A DNA stretch of 64,000 nt from Alopecurus myosuroides (GCA_028641055.1 CM054063.1:51523827-51587826); one strand, 5' to 3'. Counted from the first letter of the stretch, positions 31,955 to 44,118 are shown. The notes: generated from the sequence alone by a model not told the origin. Made by a program: numbers and translations.

Positions 31955-33162
31955 TGCAAAGGATACACGGTAATCAACGGTTGCCTGTATAAACGCAGTA
32001 CTACCGGAATTTTTCTGCGATGTATTTCGCCAGAAGAAGGATGAGAAATCCTGCAAGAAATCCATGCTGGAGATTGCGGACATCATGCTGAATCAAAAAG
32101 CATAGTCAAAAAAGCATTCCGTGCAGGTTTTTCTGGCTAACAACCAAGACAGATGCTGAGCACATAGTGAATACATGTGCTGGGTGTCAGTATTACGCCA
32201 AGCAGACAAATATGCCAGCCCAAGCACTAAAAACTATCCCTATTACATGGCCGTTCGCGGTCTGGGGGCTACATATGATGGGACCATTCAAAACTGCAAG
32301 AGGCGGACTTAGACATCTACTTGTTGTAGTGGATAAATATACCAAGTGGGTGGAGGTTAAACCCATCAAAAAACTGGACGGTGTAACTGCCAGAAATTTC
32401 ATTATTGACATAGTCATGGGATATGACGTTCCACACAGCATAATAACTGACAAAGGGACAAATTTCTCCATTGGAGAGTTGGCAAAATATTGCCGACAAA
32501 CGGGAATTCGCCTAGATCTTGCATCTGTGGCACACCCGCAATCAATTGGACATGTTGAAAGAATGAATATCTCAATCCTGCAAGGAATACGCCCAAGACT
32601 CGAATCTTCTCTTCATAGAGCAGCTGGAGCATGGGTGGAAGAGTTACCCTATGTGCTTTGGAGCATTCGAACGACGCCAAATAGGTCAACAGGGAAAACC
32701 CCGTTTTTCCCAGTTTATGGTGCGGAAGCAATTCTTCCAACGGACATGATCCATGACAGCCCAAGAGTCCAGGATTTCTATGAGTCAGATGCCGAAAGCG
32801 CACGACAGGATGCCGTCGATTTCTTAGAAGAGGAACGAGAGTTTGTGCTTCAAATATCCGCCATTTATCAGCAGGGTTTACGACGTTATCATAGTCGGAA
32901 AATCAGGTATCGTTCTTTTAAAGAAGGTGACCTAGTGCTAAGATTGGTACAACAAAGAAAGCAAAAATTGGCCCCAGTATGGGAAGGACCATTCGTCATC
33001 AGCAAAGTTATGAAAAATGGATCATACTATCTTATAGACATTCGAGACACGGAAGATCATCCCGAAAAGCCTAATCGCAAAAGAAAGAGAAAGATAGATG
33101 GTGAACTAGGAGAGACAAAGAGGCCCTGGAGTATCCAGCAGTTACGTCCCTTCTATACTTAG
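31955..33162 (+). pseudogene. Element D integrase, first catalytic Asp replaced by His
   Basis: The zinc-binding part (31955-32210) is broken by stops but keeps HAGDCGHH and CAGCQYYA. The core from 32250 reads WGLHMMGPF where integrases have WGxDxxGPF: codon CAT at 32272-32274 gives His for the first catalytic Asp. The second Asp (IITDKGTNF) and Glu (HVERMN) are present. The C-terminus has FKEGDLVLR, GPFVISKVMKNGSYYLID and the end QQLRPFYT at 33162. Without the first Asp strand transfer should be abolished, so this copy could not insert itself. Confidence 0.88.
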
Positions 33163-33861
33163 TTCAATTTCTATGTAAACATCTTTGAGATCATGAAATA
33201 AAGTTGTTGGAATCCATACTTCTATGTTTTTACATGTTTATTATAGTATAAAGCATATTTTCCGCCTTATCTATTTCCCAATGATCTTTCAAACTACTCA
33301 ATATTAACCAGAATTGTGCCTGCGTGCTCGGTGTTAAAAAAACTGAATGATTTTCAGCCTAAAAAAGTCTTAAGGAAATCCAGATTGGGCCTGCGTGCCG
33401 GAGTTTCATACAAAAATTCCTTAACCATTCTCTAAATATTATCTGATTGTTTTTATGTCGGGTCACTGGAGCTAGTAAGCAAAAAATGCCTTTAGCATGA
33501 TCCATGTTTCCGAGTTTTCGACTGATCGGTCATACCCAGTCACTCGGCGTGAAGATTAAAACGCTATCGAGCCATTTAAAGCACTAAGGACAGTTAAAGC
33601 ATATAAAACCAGAGAATTTAGAAGATAAAGGAATAATAACCCAAAAAAACTTGCAAAGTAGTTATATAACATTAAACTGCAAAAGTCGGAGTACTTGTTC
33701 ATTCAAAAGAATAAGTTCATTCAAAAGTCGGAGTACTCGTTCTTTTACAACATAAGTTCGGTAATGCTCCTATTTTCTATCTACCCAGGACCTGGAGTTC
33801 TCCTTCAAGCATCCGAGTCATCTTCGCTGGAGGATTCTTCTGGAGTGTCCGGGATTGCCTC
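33163..33861. other. Noncoding spacer between pol and the antisense gene of D
   Basis: AT-rich and noncoding. The sense pol and the antisense gene converge here, so both 3' ends and their polyadenylation signals should lie in this 700-base stretch. Confidence 0.6.
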
Positions 33862-36763
33862 CTACGGGTAGAAGATCGAGATGTTGACCATAGAAGCAAT
33901 CTTGGTTGCGTGACCTTTGATATGGTCAAAGATGTTGGTCCACTGTGCTTCCGTATACCCTTGCGGGATGCCGGACGCCACGCGCCAAGATTTGGCAGTG
34001 GGGTAATGCATACGCATGAGCCCTAGAGCCATGCGTGCACCACCCCGCGCCGCGGAGCGCAAGGTGGACTCCTTGGACTCCGCCACCTCCAAGATAGCCT
34101 CCGGAAGTTTCTAAACTTCCGAGAACTCCCCAGTCCTTGCGGGAAGGAATTTGTTGATAAGCTACATCCCCGCAGCCTTGAGCGCGGTGAAGACCTTCCC
34201 GAAAGCTCGGATTTTTTCAATCCGAGTAAGAGATGGGTCGTCTCCTGTTTTTTCAGATAAATAACCAAAGGGTTACCTAAAAAGCGGAGAAAGCTTATAA
34301 AACATTGAAAATCCGGTAAATAGCAAAAAAAACTTGCGGAGGATCTTATCCATCTCAGAGCCTTCCTCAAGGCGAAGGGTCAAAGCATTCTCCAGGTCTC
34401 GGATAGTTTCTTTGTCCTTCTCAGCTTGGTTGGAGGCATTGGATTGAGCAATGCCAACAGCCAGCTGGCTGGCCTCCAGTTCTTTCTGAACCCTCATAAG
34501 TTCCTTATGAAGGTCCAGGTTCTCCTGGCAGAGGTTCTCGGCATTGCCGGCATCTTCAGCAATTTGCTTGGCTTTCGCCAAAGCAGCTGAAAAGCAAGAA
34601 AAAATTCCGAGACTAGAAAAACTCGGAAAAAATAATTAGAAAAAAGACATAAAAATGAAACCACGGAGAAATAAAATACTTGTTGTTTCCTCCAGCTGAT
34701 GGTGAGATGATGCCAGCACCACTTCCTTAACGTCAAGAATGGAAAGAAGGTTTCTAACCTCCTTGTTCTTGACTGTAAGCTTGCCAAAAACTTCCAGGTT
34801 TATACTCTCAGCGGTTTGCTGAAACACGGAAATGAAACAAAATGCTTAAGTAAGCAGCAAGCATGATAATGATAAAAGCATTAAGTTAAAAGCATGCATT
34901 TGACTTATTGCTTGGGGTCTAGAGATATTACCTGGCTCATCCGCTGTAAACCTGACAAAGTTTCGGTGAACTCTTTAGCAAAATCTGCAAAAAGAGTCCT
35001 GGCAGCGCTAAGGCCCTCGTTGATGTTCTTGAAATCTTTATCAAAGGTGGGAATGGTTTCCTCCCCAGTTGCCCGAGAAGGACCTCCCACCTCCGGGACC
35101 GCCCTTTCCCTCGTGTACGTTTCCGACATAATAGGCTGGCTGGTCTGCTGGGTTTCGGCGTCGGGGGCAGCAGCATGCTTTTCTGTAACTACTACCGGGG
35201 TATCCGGGGCAGTAGCAGGAGAAGGGTGTGGACCTCTGCTGGCCACAGATTTGAGCCTTTTTAGCTTCTTAGGCTTCAGAGTTGTGGGGGCCAAGCTAAA
35301 AAAGAGAAATGCCGGAAAGTTAAAACTCCAAGACAAAGGAAAAAACTCCGATATATCGAGAAAACCCATACGAACAAACCTAGAAGTAGCGACAGGAACA
35401 CCGTCAAGATCGATGATTTCCTGCGAGGTGGAAATCTTCTTGCGCTTACGCCCGCCAGCGAAGTTGGCGCGCAGCGCCTCCAGCTCGGCGTCAGTAGCAA
35501 GATCCGACTCGGGAAGTTCAATGATCTGTCAAAGAGGCAAAGGCCGGGTTAAAACAAAATCCGAGAAATCAGAAAGAATACAAACTCAAGGGGCGAAAAA
35601 GTGTACCTTGGGAGCCGGGTTAGACGCTGTATACATTGGCCGGGTTTCTTCATATTGGTCGCGCGAGGAAACCAACTGGTTTACGCGTTTTCGCAAGTCT
35701 TTTGCCGACAAAGACTTGCTCGTCGTACGCATGGCGTCAGCAGTTCCCGTATAATCACATAGAAGGCGAGCGCCGTGATTAGCCAAAGGCTGGATTCGCC
35801 TATCTAACCAGCATAGGACTGTGTCCATGCCGGTTAGAGGTGGATCGGAGGCGATGAGTTTTGCGATGCGCCGCTTGATCCTGAGAAGATCCGGCAGCAA
35901 AGATTGCAATGCTTCTGTTCCCCAATTTTCTTGGGGAACGGCAGCGGTATTTGAGAAAGGTGGAACCCCGATGGTTTTTCCGGGAAAGGGAACATCGGGA
36001 TGGTAAAAGAAGGAACCCGTCCAAAATTTGACGCATTCTGAGGTTTTGATCTTGGGGAACCAATCCTCCCTGAATCTACGCAGGGTGAAGTCGGGAGTGC
36101 GCCCTTGGAAGGGTTTCGCTTAACCCCAAAACAATACTGCCAGAAGTCTAACCTAGGAGCTAAACCTAGATACCCTTCGAAAAGAGCTTGAAATCCGGCT
36201 AAGTAGAGGATGGAGTTGGGAGGCAGGTTATGGGGTTGAATGCGGTAGTGTTCCAGGATCTGAAGGAAAAAGGCAGAGGGCGGAATACCCATACCTCTGG
36301 CAATATGCGAGGTAAGGAGAACGCGTTCTCCGTCCTTGGGCAGTGGCTCGGACTCGTCTTCTGGACTCCGCCATTTGCCCTTCAGCAATAGCCCCTCCTT
36401 CTCCATTGTCGGAAGGAGGAAAGGAGGAATACTGCTCGGGCTCCAATTGCCGGCATTTTCCGCTTCGTCTTCCGCCCCGGCGGCGGCCGACGCAGCGGCC
36501 AACGCAGCCGCGAGCTCCTCTCCGACGAGGAGTATCTTTTCCTCCGCTGTCTCGGGCGCGAACGGTGGAGACGGCGCGGAGGAGGACGCGGTCAGATTGG
36601 TGGCGGCGAGAGGTGTTTCCGCGCTAGCTTGGCCGCCGGTAGTTTTCTCTGGCTCGTCACCGGTGGCACGGAGAGGAGAATCCACCATGGGATCCATGGT
36701 GTTAATGATTTCATCTATCCCCGCCGCGACGGAGCAGGCCGGGGAAGAGTTTGGAGAAGCCAT
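33862..36763 (-). pseudogene. Antisense spliced gene of element D (putative gypsy-type transposon protein, PF04195-like)
   Basis: Six exons are seen on the minus strand: 36763-35607, 35525-35380, 35295-34932, 34818-34680, 34586-about 34334 and 34244-33862. Introns of 81, 84, 113 and 93 bases have GT-AG borders and the first four joins keep frame. The start is ATG 36763. Exon 1 encodes a low-complexity acidic N-terminus, then LLTSHIARGMGIP, FFLQILEHYRIQPHNLPPNS, LAGFQALFEGYLG and PRLDFWQYCFGVKR, the pattern of the Pfam family called putative gypsy type transposon. Exons 4-5 form a coiled coil. The copy is broken by a frameshift near 36100, TAG codons at 34164-34162 and 34113-34111, and a doubtful last intron. 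Function is unknown. Confidence 0.8.
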
Positions 36764-36926
36764 CTTTGGGCGGCGCGAAGAAGGATCCGTGCGCTCCGGC
36801 GAGGTTGAGAACGGCGCTGGTTCGGGCGTGCGTTTGAGACTTGCTCTGCTCACAGTGCTTGGGCGCTGAGTGCGTGAGGCGTTGAGAACCGGGAACGGAA
36901 GGTTTGCCGGAAGGGATGGAGACGGC

Positions 36927-36934
36927 TATTTATA
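36927..36934 (-). promoter_or_regulatory. TATA box of the antisense gene in D
   Basis: On the minus strand GGCTATAAATAGCC lies 164 bases before the ATG at 36763. It is separate from the LTR and points against the element's own transcription. With the spliced structure downstream this is good evidence for a private promoter. Confidence 0.65.
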
Positions 36935-37309
36935 GCCGAAAACCCGTCGCGATACGTGCTAACGGCTCTTTTGACCGTTGGATGATCAACACGTGTCACT
37001 CGCCGGAAATTCCGGGAAATGAAACGACAAGTGATTATTGCTATCTCCTCCTTTCCCGCGGGAATCTGTCAGAGATACGTTTCAGGGTTTCCCGCTCGAA
37101 ACCAAAACGTCCCTGACGTCAGCATGATTAAAGCGCTGACGTAGGAAGTTCCTTCTCCATGAAGGCTCGTGGAAGAAAAGCCGGACTTTCTGGAATCCGA
37201 GTTTTGCGTTATGGCTTTGCCTAGAGGAAATGAAGAATCAAGATAGAGAGCCAGTATTTCTCGGAAAGAATGCATGTTTGACGAAAGACGGCAAATCAAA
37301 GTCTTAATC

Positions 37310-37324
37310 CTTCTTGGGGGCTAC
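37310..37324 (+). other. Polypurine tract of element D
   Basis: CTTCTTGGGGGCTAC ends right at the 3' LTR. The G-run is the likely plus-strand primer. Confidence 0.6.
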
Positions 37325-37866
37325 TGTCGGATATATACTAATCAGGGGTATATCAGATGGCGGTCTAAAGTGCCGGATTACCCGGGTGGCTTAAATGGTA
37401 ATGGGCTACGTTCCATTGGGCGGCCCAGTAAGCTGATGCACGGAAGCCGGATTCTAGAAGAACCCGGATCACGCCCCACGTGATACGGCTTGGAGTAGAA
37501 GGCGGATTCCTTACTTTCCAAGTTAGCACATACCGTAGTCTTCTAGGTTTCCTTCTCTGTATGCCCTAACCCGGCTATTATATAAATCCGGACGGGAGAT
37601 AAGATAGATAGACAAGAAGCTAAAGGCTAACTCGCTGAGAGGTGGATCCTTGACGAGTAGCTAATATAACCTCACATTGTACTCTGTATTTCCAGGCTTT
37701 AGTCCTGAATAGTGAGATTGCAGGAGTAGGAACTCCGCATTACTGCGTCGTACCGAACCTGGGTAAAACCCTGTGTCATTGTTCATCATACGATCACGTC
37801 CCCCCACTTCTCTATCGGTAGTCTCATGGCACCCCCGTCTATGAAATCTACCACGATGTCTCGACA
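37325..37866 (+). repeat. 3' LTR of element D
   Basis: Starts TGTCGGATATATACTAATC and ends CACGATGTCTCGACA. It is the same length as the 5' LTR and is followed by the duplicated ATGTT. Confidence 0.93.
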
Positions 37867-39099
37867 ATGTTTGACTGATTTCTCAGAAACAAAGTGTGAG
37901 GAGATTGATTGTTTGTTGTAATTTATCTTTTATGGGTTGGACACCCATTTGCTAGCTCTTTTTGCAGTATTAGGGGGAAATATATTATGCATGCAAGTAA
38001 AGAGGTAATGCCATCCAAGATGGAGAAATAATAAAGAATTTAATACTTACTCATGAGCTAAAACAGAAACACAAAACAATGATTAATAATTTGGAAAGTT
38101 TTAAAGGTAGCACACGAGCAATTTACTTGGAATGGCTATAAAATACAATGTATAGGTATATATGATGTATACATTGGAATAACTTGGTTAGAGGGAGTTG
38201 GATTCACGAGTAGAGCTCATACTCAGTACAAGTGAAGGCTAGCAAGAGAATGGGAGCGACAAACTAACAGAGCAATAACGGCCATAATCATGCGTAGCGA
38301 CAAAACATTATTGATCAAAGCATGAAGTTATATAACTATTCTAAAAATAATATATTATCAAGGATAAAGGTGAATTTGTTTGTAGTCATAACATGGTGTG
38401 AGCATGCGCCAAGTCAATCCAAATAAATATCTAGAGGAGGATACCCCAATATATGCCGCATTATGATCAATACAACACATGATTTAAATTCAATATCATA
38501 TTAAACACTCTCATTTATTTGAGACTAGTCATGGTACATCATGTATTACTAAGAACAAAATTAAAATATCATCTAAAATGACATGTCAAAGCCTAGCCAT
38601 GGTCTAAACAGGCTTCCTTTGGACCAGTAATAAGCATGAAACTTTTTTTACTCTCAACGAACACCAATGAACTTATTCGAAACAACTCCTTGAAGAAATA
38701 CTCATTAAATACCATAGAGATATTCATAAATAAATAAATAAACAAAACTAACAAGCTCTGGAGAAGATATAAAGGAAAAATAAGAACCAACAATAGCAGA
38801 AGCAAAAAACCGAATACTAAAAAACAATAGGAATGCAGACTAGAGTGTTCTAACGAAAAAAAGAGCATGTTTCTCTTCCAACAAGAATGCTAGGATCCAA
38901 CCAATTATTATCTTCAAGCAAACAAAACAAAACTGAAAGCAAAATATAAAGACGCTCCAATAATGGCACATAGTATGAGAAGCAATAAAAATATAGTGTC
39001 TTGAAAGGTGACGTGATAATAATGTTAATGAAGAAGGGGATGTCTTGGGTATCCCCAAGCGTTGACGCTTATTTTTGCATATTCATTGGGGTGACATGG
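37867..39099 (-). other. 3' internal noncoding sequence of element C, second part
   Basis: This continues C after the D insertion. 38215-38300 is the reverse of text at 46075-46155 in element A (GCTAGCCTTCAC.TGTACTGAGTATGAGCTC), showing the two elements are relatives in opposite orientation. No gene is seen. The last five bases, CATGG (39095-39099), are the target duplicated by A. Confidence 0.65.
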
Positions 39100-40471
39100 T
39101 GATACGTCCAAAACTTATCTCCTTTTCGGAACACTTTTGCTATTGTTTGCCTCTAAACTTGTGAGTTTTGGATACAACTGACACGGATTAACGCTGTTTT
39201 CAGCAGAATTACTGTTTTGTCTTGTTTTTGTGTAGAAAAATCAACTATCTGGAAATTACCCAGAAAAGATCCCGAAGATCTTAAAACACCCGAAGATCCC
39301 CGGAGCCAGAAGGAGTCCGGAGAGGGGCCACACCACCCCTGGGTGCGCCCCCTTGATGCGCCACCTGGTGGTGTGGGGCCCCCATGCACTCTCTCGGGAT
39401 CCCCTTCCGACTACTTATCACATGTAACCCTAAAACAATAGGGGGTTCGTCATATTCTAGAAAAACACCACAGAGCGACGCCGCCACCTCGAAACTCAAT
39501 TCGGGGATCAAAAGATCCTGTTCTGGCGCCCTACCGGGATGGGGATTCGGAGGAGATTGTCTCCATCGTCACCGCCACCTCTTCTCCATCAACCATCCAT
39601 GATTCCCCGTGCATGTCTGAGTAAACACCGATGTAGGCTGAGAGGGATGGAAGGATTGGATGAGATCGATCATGTAATAATGCCAGATTGTTAGGGCATA
39701 GTCCCTAGTATCCGTTGTTAGTGCTATTTACCGTTGTTGCAACTTGTTAGACTTAATGCTTGTCACTTTGGGCCCGAGTGCCATGATCTCAGCTCTGAAC
39801 ATGTTATTGTTTCATGAGTATAATTATGTTTACCTGCAAGTTGTTTACACACATTGTTGTCCGGAACCCGAGGCCCCAAAGTGACAGAAATTGGGACAAC
39901 CGGAGGGGGTGGTTATGATGTGAGGATCACGTGTGTTCACGGAATGTTAATGATTTGCTCCGGTGCTTTATTAAAAGGAGCACCTTAATTACCAGTAGTT
40001 TCCCTTGAGGCCCCGCTGCAAACGGGCTGGTAGGACAGAAAATGTTGTGCAAGTTTCTCATTGCGAGCACGTATGACTATATTGGAACACATGCCTATGG
40101 TTTTCCTAGAACTTGGATGCTTTATTATTATCATCTGCAATGCCCATATTTAGATTATTACATGAACTATCTTATCCATGCAACGCCCGTTCATCCATCC
40201 TCTATGCCTACGGTACTTTCATCCTGCTGTTTTCCGTGATTGCTACTTCTCTTACTATTTTATTACTGTTGTTACTTTACTACTACTGCTGCTATACAAC
40301 TGTTACGACTGATAAATTGTTGTGAGCAAGTCTACTTTCAGGTGCAGCTGAATTGACAACTCATTTGTTAAGCCTTATAAATATTCTTTGGCTCCCCTTG
40401 TGTCGAATCAATAAATTTGGGTTTTACTTCCCTCAAAGACTGTTGCGATCCCCTATACTTGTGGGCCATCA
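39100..40471 (+). repeat. 5' LTR of element A
   Basis: 1372 bases, TG...CA ends. It contains the palindrome-like CCACCTGGTGG near 39361 and a 3' end (40340-40471) shared with the fragment at 6880-7050. Confidence 0.85.
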
Positions 40472-40482
40472 AGAATATTTTC

Positions 40483-40500
40483 TGGCACCATTGTCGGGGA
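40483..40500 (+). other. Decayed tRNA-Asp primer binding site of element A
   Basis: TGGCACCATTGTCGGGGA differs from the expected TGGCGCCGTTGCCGGGGA at three positions. All three are C-to-T or G-to-A changes at CG or CHG sites. The expected site is complementary to the 3' end of plant tRNA-Asp, as used by Athila elements. Confidence 0.7.
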
Positions 40501-40558
40501 GCATAGTTTATTTATTTTCTCACTTGAACGTGATATTGTTTGCTGCAAGCCTTTCATC

Positions 40559-41930
40559 ATGGGTAAGACTCGTGATGGAAAAGTTCCTATATTACCATCC
40601 ACTACAAGGAGAGGTACAACTCTGAACACCTCTGTTGCTCTTGATTCACCATCTGTTATGACTAAGCTTCTTACACCACCACATGCTACACACACTTTTA
40701 CTTCGGCTAAGTCTGAAAATGTTTCTGATACTTTTGATGATGCTTCTACTGTGCTTGATGATACTGGTTCACTAGGTCCTTTCCTAGATGCTACAATTGC
40801 TAAATCCAAACAAATTGAAAGTGTTGAAATTCCTGTTGAAAATGTTGGTACACTTGTGAATTCACCTGATATTTCTAGTGATGATCTTGATGAAACCTAC
40901 ATTGAACTTAATGATGAATTTATTAAAGAAGCTCAAGCTACTATTGGTGCAAGTGCTCTTAAGAGTCTTCTTGCAAGACATGATGTTAAATATAAATCTT
41001 CTCTTGATGCTAAGTCTGCTACATCTCCCATACACATTAGAGACAAGGATTATGATTTCTCTCTAGATTTATCTTATATATCTATTGTTGAGAAGGAACC
41101 TTTTTGTGGAACTGAAAGTAAAAGTGCTATGGAACACATGAATGAGCTTTCATCTTTGAGTAGTTTTTTTTCTGATGATACTAAGTTACGTACTTATTTT
41201 GTTACCAAGATCTTGCCTTTCTCATTGAAAGATGAAGCTAAAACTTGGTTTAACAATTTGTCACCTCGATCTATTACTAGTCCTATGGATTTGGTTAATG
41301 CTTTCTTTCAAAATATTTTCCTGCTAGTGTTCAACATGCTGTTGTGCAGGATATCTTTAACTTTGAACAAATTGAAGCAGAGAAATTGTCTAAATCTTGG
41401 TCAAGGTTTTGTTCTTTAATAAGAGCTAGCCCGGGCAATCCATTATCTAAAAATGAGCTCCTAGATATATTTTATAATGGACCAACTGTTGAATCTAGGA
41501 CATACCTGGATAGTTGTGCTGTTGTGTTTTCAGGAAAAGAACTCCAGAATAAGCTCGGGAATTTTTGGCTAAAATAGCCAAAAATAATGATGATTGGAAT
41601 ATGCCTGAGCCTACACCTACACCAGAGCTGACACCCATACCAACATGCAAGAAGAGAGGGATTACTGAATTAAATGATGAAGTGATGAGGGAAGCCAACA
41701 AATCTCTTAAAGAGAGGGGTATTAAATATGAAGATGTGACGAAATTACCTCCTATAGAAGAATTATGTAAGCCAATTCCACATCCATCAACAGTTGAGGT
41801 ACACTCTCTTCAATACTTTGATAATAGAGATATTCCTTATTCTAAACCACCTAATCAATGCTTACATGAATTTGATAATTATGTTGTTAAGCAAGAAAAC
41901 TTAATATGAGAGTGCAAAATCATCTTATGG
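40559..41930 (+). pseudogene. Element A gag, frameshifted
   Basis: The ATG at 40559 starts an open frame to 41419 with an acidic Ser/Asp-rich N-terminus and the gag core motif FSLKDEAKTWFNNL near 41220. A shift near 41310-41340 moves the reading to the frame of 41344-41577 (FEQIEAEKLSKSWSRFCSLI, ELLDIFYNG). Another shift leads to 41565-41909 (PTCKKRGITELNDEVMREAN). This matches the layout of Athila gag. There is no zinc knuckle. It packages element RNA in the intact state; here it is broken. Confidence 0.75.
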
Positions 41931-42048
41931 GAAACTCTAGAGCAATTGATAATTTGCATGGTATTATTGAGAGAACCTCTAATGATGTTAAACATTTGCA
42001 TACGGTTCAAACTCAAATTGATCAACTTACTAAAGTGCAAAAAAAAAA

Positions 42049-43134
42049 ATGCTAGCTAATGCTTCTAGAGAAAAACATGTTTGTGAAATAATTACTAGAA
42101 GTGGTGTTTCTAATCAGGACCCCTTGTATCCTGAAGGACATCCTAAAAGAATTGAACAATATTCTCAACAACCTAAAAACAATAGTTCTCCCTATAAGAA
42201 AAAGAAGAAGAGATGTAAAACTGTTGTAGAATCTCCTGAACCTGCTAAATATCGTAATAGTATATCCATTTTTGATGCTGAAACTGAAAGTGGTAATGAT
42301 AAAAGTGATGCTTCTAATAAAGAAGAAACTGAAGCTGAACCTGTAAAGAAAACTAAAACTATGAAGTATACTATGGAGGATTTCATTGCTAATAAGCATG
42401 GTAATGAAAGAGAGCCTTGGGTACAAAAAGCAATACATTTTCCTAATAAGAAACTTAAATCAAAGAAAGAAGAACATTATAATAAATTCTGTGAGTGGAT
42501 GAAACCTTTGTTTTTGCAAATTCCTTTGACCGATGCTATTAAACTGCCACCTTATTCAAAATATATGAAAGATATTGTCTCTAACAAAAGGAAAATTCCT
42601 ATTGAGGAAATTTCCACTAAGCTTGCTAATTACTCTTTTAATGGTAAGGTTACAAACAAGATTGGAGACCCTGGTATTCCTACTATCCCTTGTTCTATTA
42701 AAATTAATTATGTTAGAACTACTTTATGTGACTTGGGAGCAGGAATTAGTGTTATGCCTTTGTCTCTTTATAAGAGACTCTCTCTAGAAAAATTGATACC
42801 TACTGGTATATCTTTGCAAATGGCTGATAAATCTGCTGCTATTCTTGTTGGTATATGTGAGAATGTTCCTGTTCAAGTGACTACTAATTTTTTGATATTA
42901 ACCGACTTTGTTATGTTGGAAATGCCGGAGGATGATAATATGTCTATTATTCTTGGGAGACGGGATGTTATTGATTACAATCACGGAAAACTAACATTTA
43001 ATGTTAATGATAAAGAGCATACTATTTATTTTTCCAAGAAGATTGATAGAAGATATGGTCTAAATTCAATTGAAAATATTGAGACCATAAAGATTGGAGA
43101 ATTTTATTGTCCCGTTCCAATGCCACCAAAATAA
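42049..43134 (+). CDS. Element A protease-containing ORF
   Basis: This is a 361-residue open frame. The N-terminal half is basic with KKKKKR and KKTKTMKYTMEDF stretches. The middle has FCEWMKPLFLQIPLTDAIK, common upstream of Athila protease. The retropepsin-like part has TTLCDLGAGISVMPLSLY (catalytic Asp in DLGA) and the C-terminal motif MSIILGRRDVIDYNHG, where ILGRPFL is usual. It ends in a TAA at 43132-43134. No RT follows. It would process the gag of A, or act with proteins supplied by an autonomous relative such as B. Confidence 0.8.
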   Translation: MLANASREKHVCEIITRSGVSNQDPLYPEGHPKRIEQYSQQPKNNSSPYKKKKKRCKTVVESPEPAKYRNSISIFDAETESGNDKSDASNKEETEAEPVKKTKTMKYTMEDFIANKHGNEREPWVQKAIHFPNKKLKSKKEEHYNKFCEWMKPLFLQIPLTDAIKLPPYSKYMKDIVSNKRKIPIEEISTKLANYSFNGKVTNKIGDPGIPTIPCSIKINYVRTTLCDLGAGISVMPLSLYKRLSLEKLIPTGISLQMADKSAAILVGICENVPVQVTTNFLILTDFVMLEMPEDDNMSIILGRRDVIDYNHGKLTFNVNDKEHTIYFSKKIDRRYGLNSIENIETIKIGEFYCPVPMPPK

Positions 43135-44118
43135 TATGAAATCATTATGATTGGGACTATGTCTATTAAGGTTGAGGTAACATAATTATTTAGTGGTAAG
43201 CAAAGTTTTGCTTCATATATAAATTATTTTGGTAACACGACTTGATCAACCTTGTTAACAAGATGATTTTGAATGAAGAGGACAATGTTTCCACCTTATG
43301 TTCTCACCATGGTTACTTCTGTAGTCACCTTGCTACTTTAGTACAATTATGTTTTCCATCATCCATAGTCATGTTTTCATCCTGATGACTGTGGTTCTAC
43401 ATGTTTTCACCATCCATATTTTTGCTTTCACCACTTCCACCTTTGTTTTCTTTGGTTATTTGCCTATTGGAGTGTCATAGAACCTCTGTAGTTCTGGTTT
43501 TGGTTTTGATTTCCACCTTTCCACATTTTTTTTCATGGTTCTTAATTAATTATTAATTTCTGAAAATATCTCGAAAATAAAGTTTCTCGAAAAATTCCAG
43601 CAAAATCATAACAAATTTTTACGCCAAAAATGAGGCAGAGAGCCACCTACGAGACCCCAGGGGGACCTACCAGTCAGGAACACCACAGGGTGGCACAGCC
43701 ATCCCCTGGTGGCACATGGGCATGGTGTGCCCCCCTGGTCCACCACTAACTCTCTCCCCTGCCAAAGATTCCTCTCTCACCCCCTAAACTCAAAACATTT
43801 CCTCGAACCTGAGTTCTTGTTGTTCTTCCTCGAGATTTTTTGATCTCCTTGCTCAGCCCACTGTTGTTGCTGAAATTTGGTGCATTTGCTCTCCGGTATG
43901 TGACTCCTCCGATTATCCAAGTAGAATTTTATTTGGTGGAGCATTTCTTGAGTATTTTGGTACTGTATGTGAAAGCTTATCTGAGTTTGCATGCTTTATT
44001 TAAGTGGAAATAAATTAGTTTTGATGCATGTTTAGCTCTCCTATAAGTCTCTATGGTAGTTTCTACCTTATACTTGCTTGAAATCAATTTTTGCGATGAT
44101 TGTTGAAAGATTTCAGAA
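43135..44118 (+). other. Noncoding region of A where pol should be
   Basis: About 980 bases without RT, RNase H or integrase motifs in any frame. Near 43660-43740 it has LTR-like text with GGTGGCAC and CCCCTGGTGG repeats, comparable to the promoter-like region before the 3' ORF of B. A pyrimidine tract with TTTCAG ends at 44116, just before the ATG of the 3' ORF, and resembles a splice acceptor. Confidence 0.6.

Larger units (their letters stand above)
25764..37866 (+). mobile_element. Element D: Tat-lineage Ty3/Gypsy retrotransposon, both LTRs present (12.1 kb)
   Basis: Two LTRs of exactly 542 bases (25764-26305 and 37325-37866) differ at about 14 positions in my hand alignment (about 97.4% identity, no indels). 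The flanks carry ATGTT on both sides (25759-25763 and 37867-37871). The internal order is tRNA-Lys primer site, gag, protease, RT, RNase H, a second RNase H, integrase, a long 3' region with an antisense gene, a polypurine tract and the LTR. Two RNase H domains and an antisense gene mark the Tat lineage. It is the youngest large element here by LTR identity, but its genes are broken. Confidence 0.93.

Noticed and set aside
36336..36869. Plus-strand ORF of 177 codons in element D
   Set aside because: Shadow of antisense exon 1, which has the conserved domain, TATA box and splice sites.
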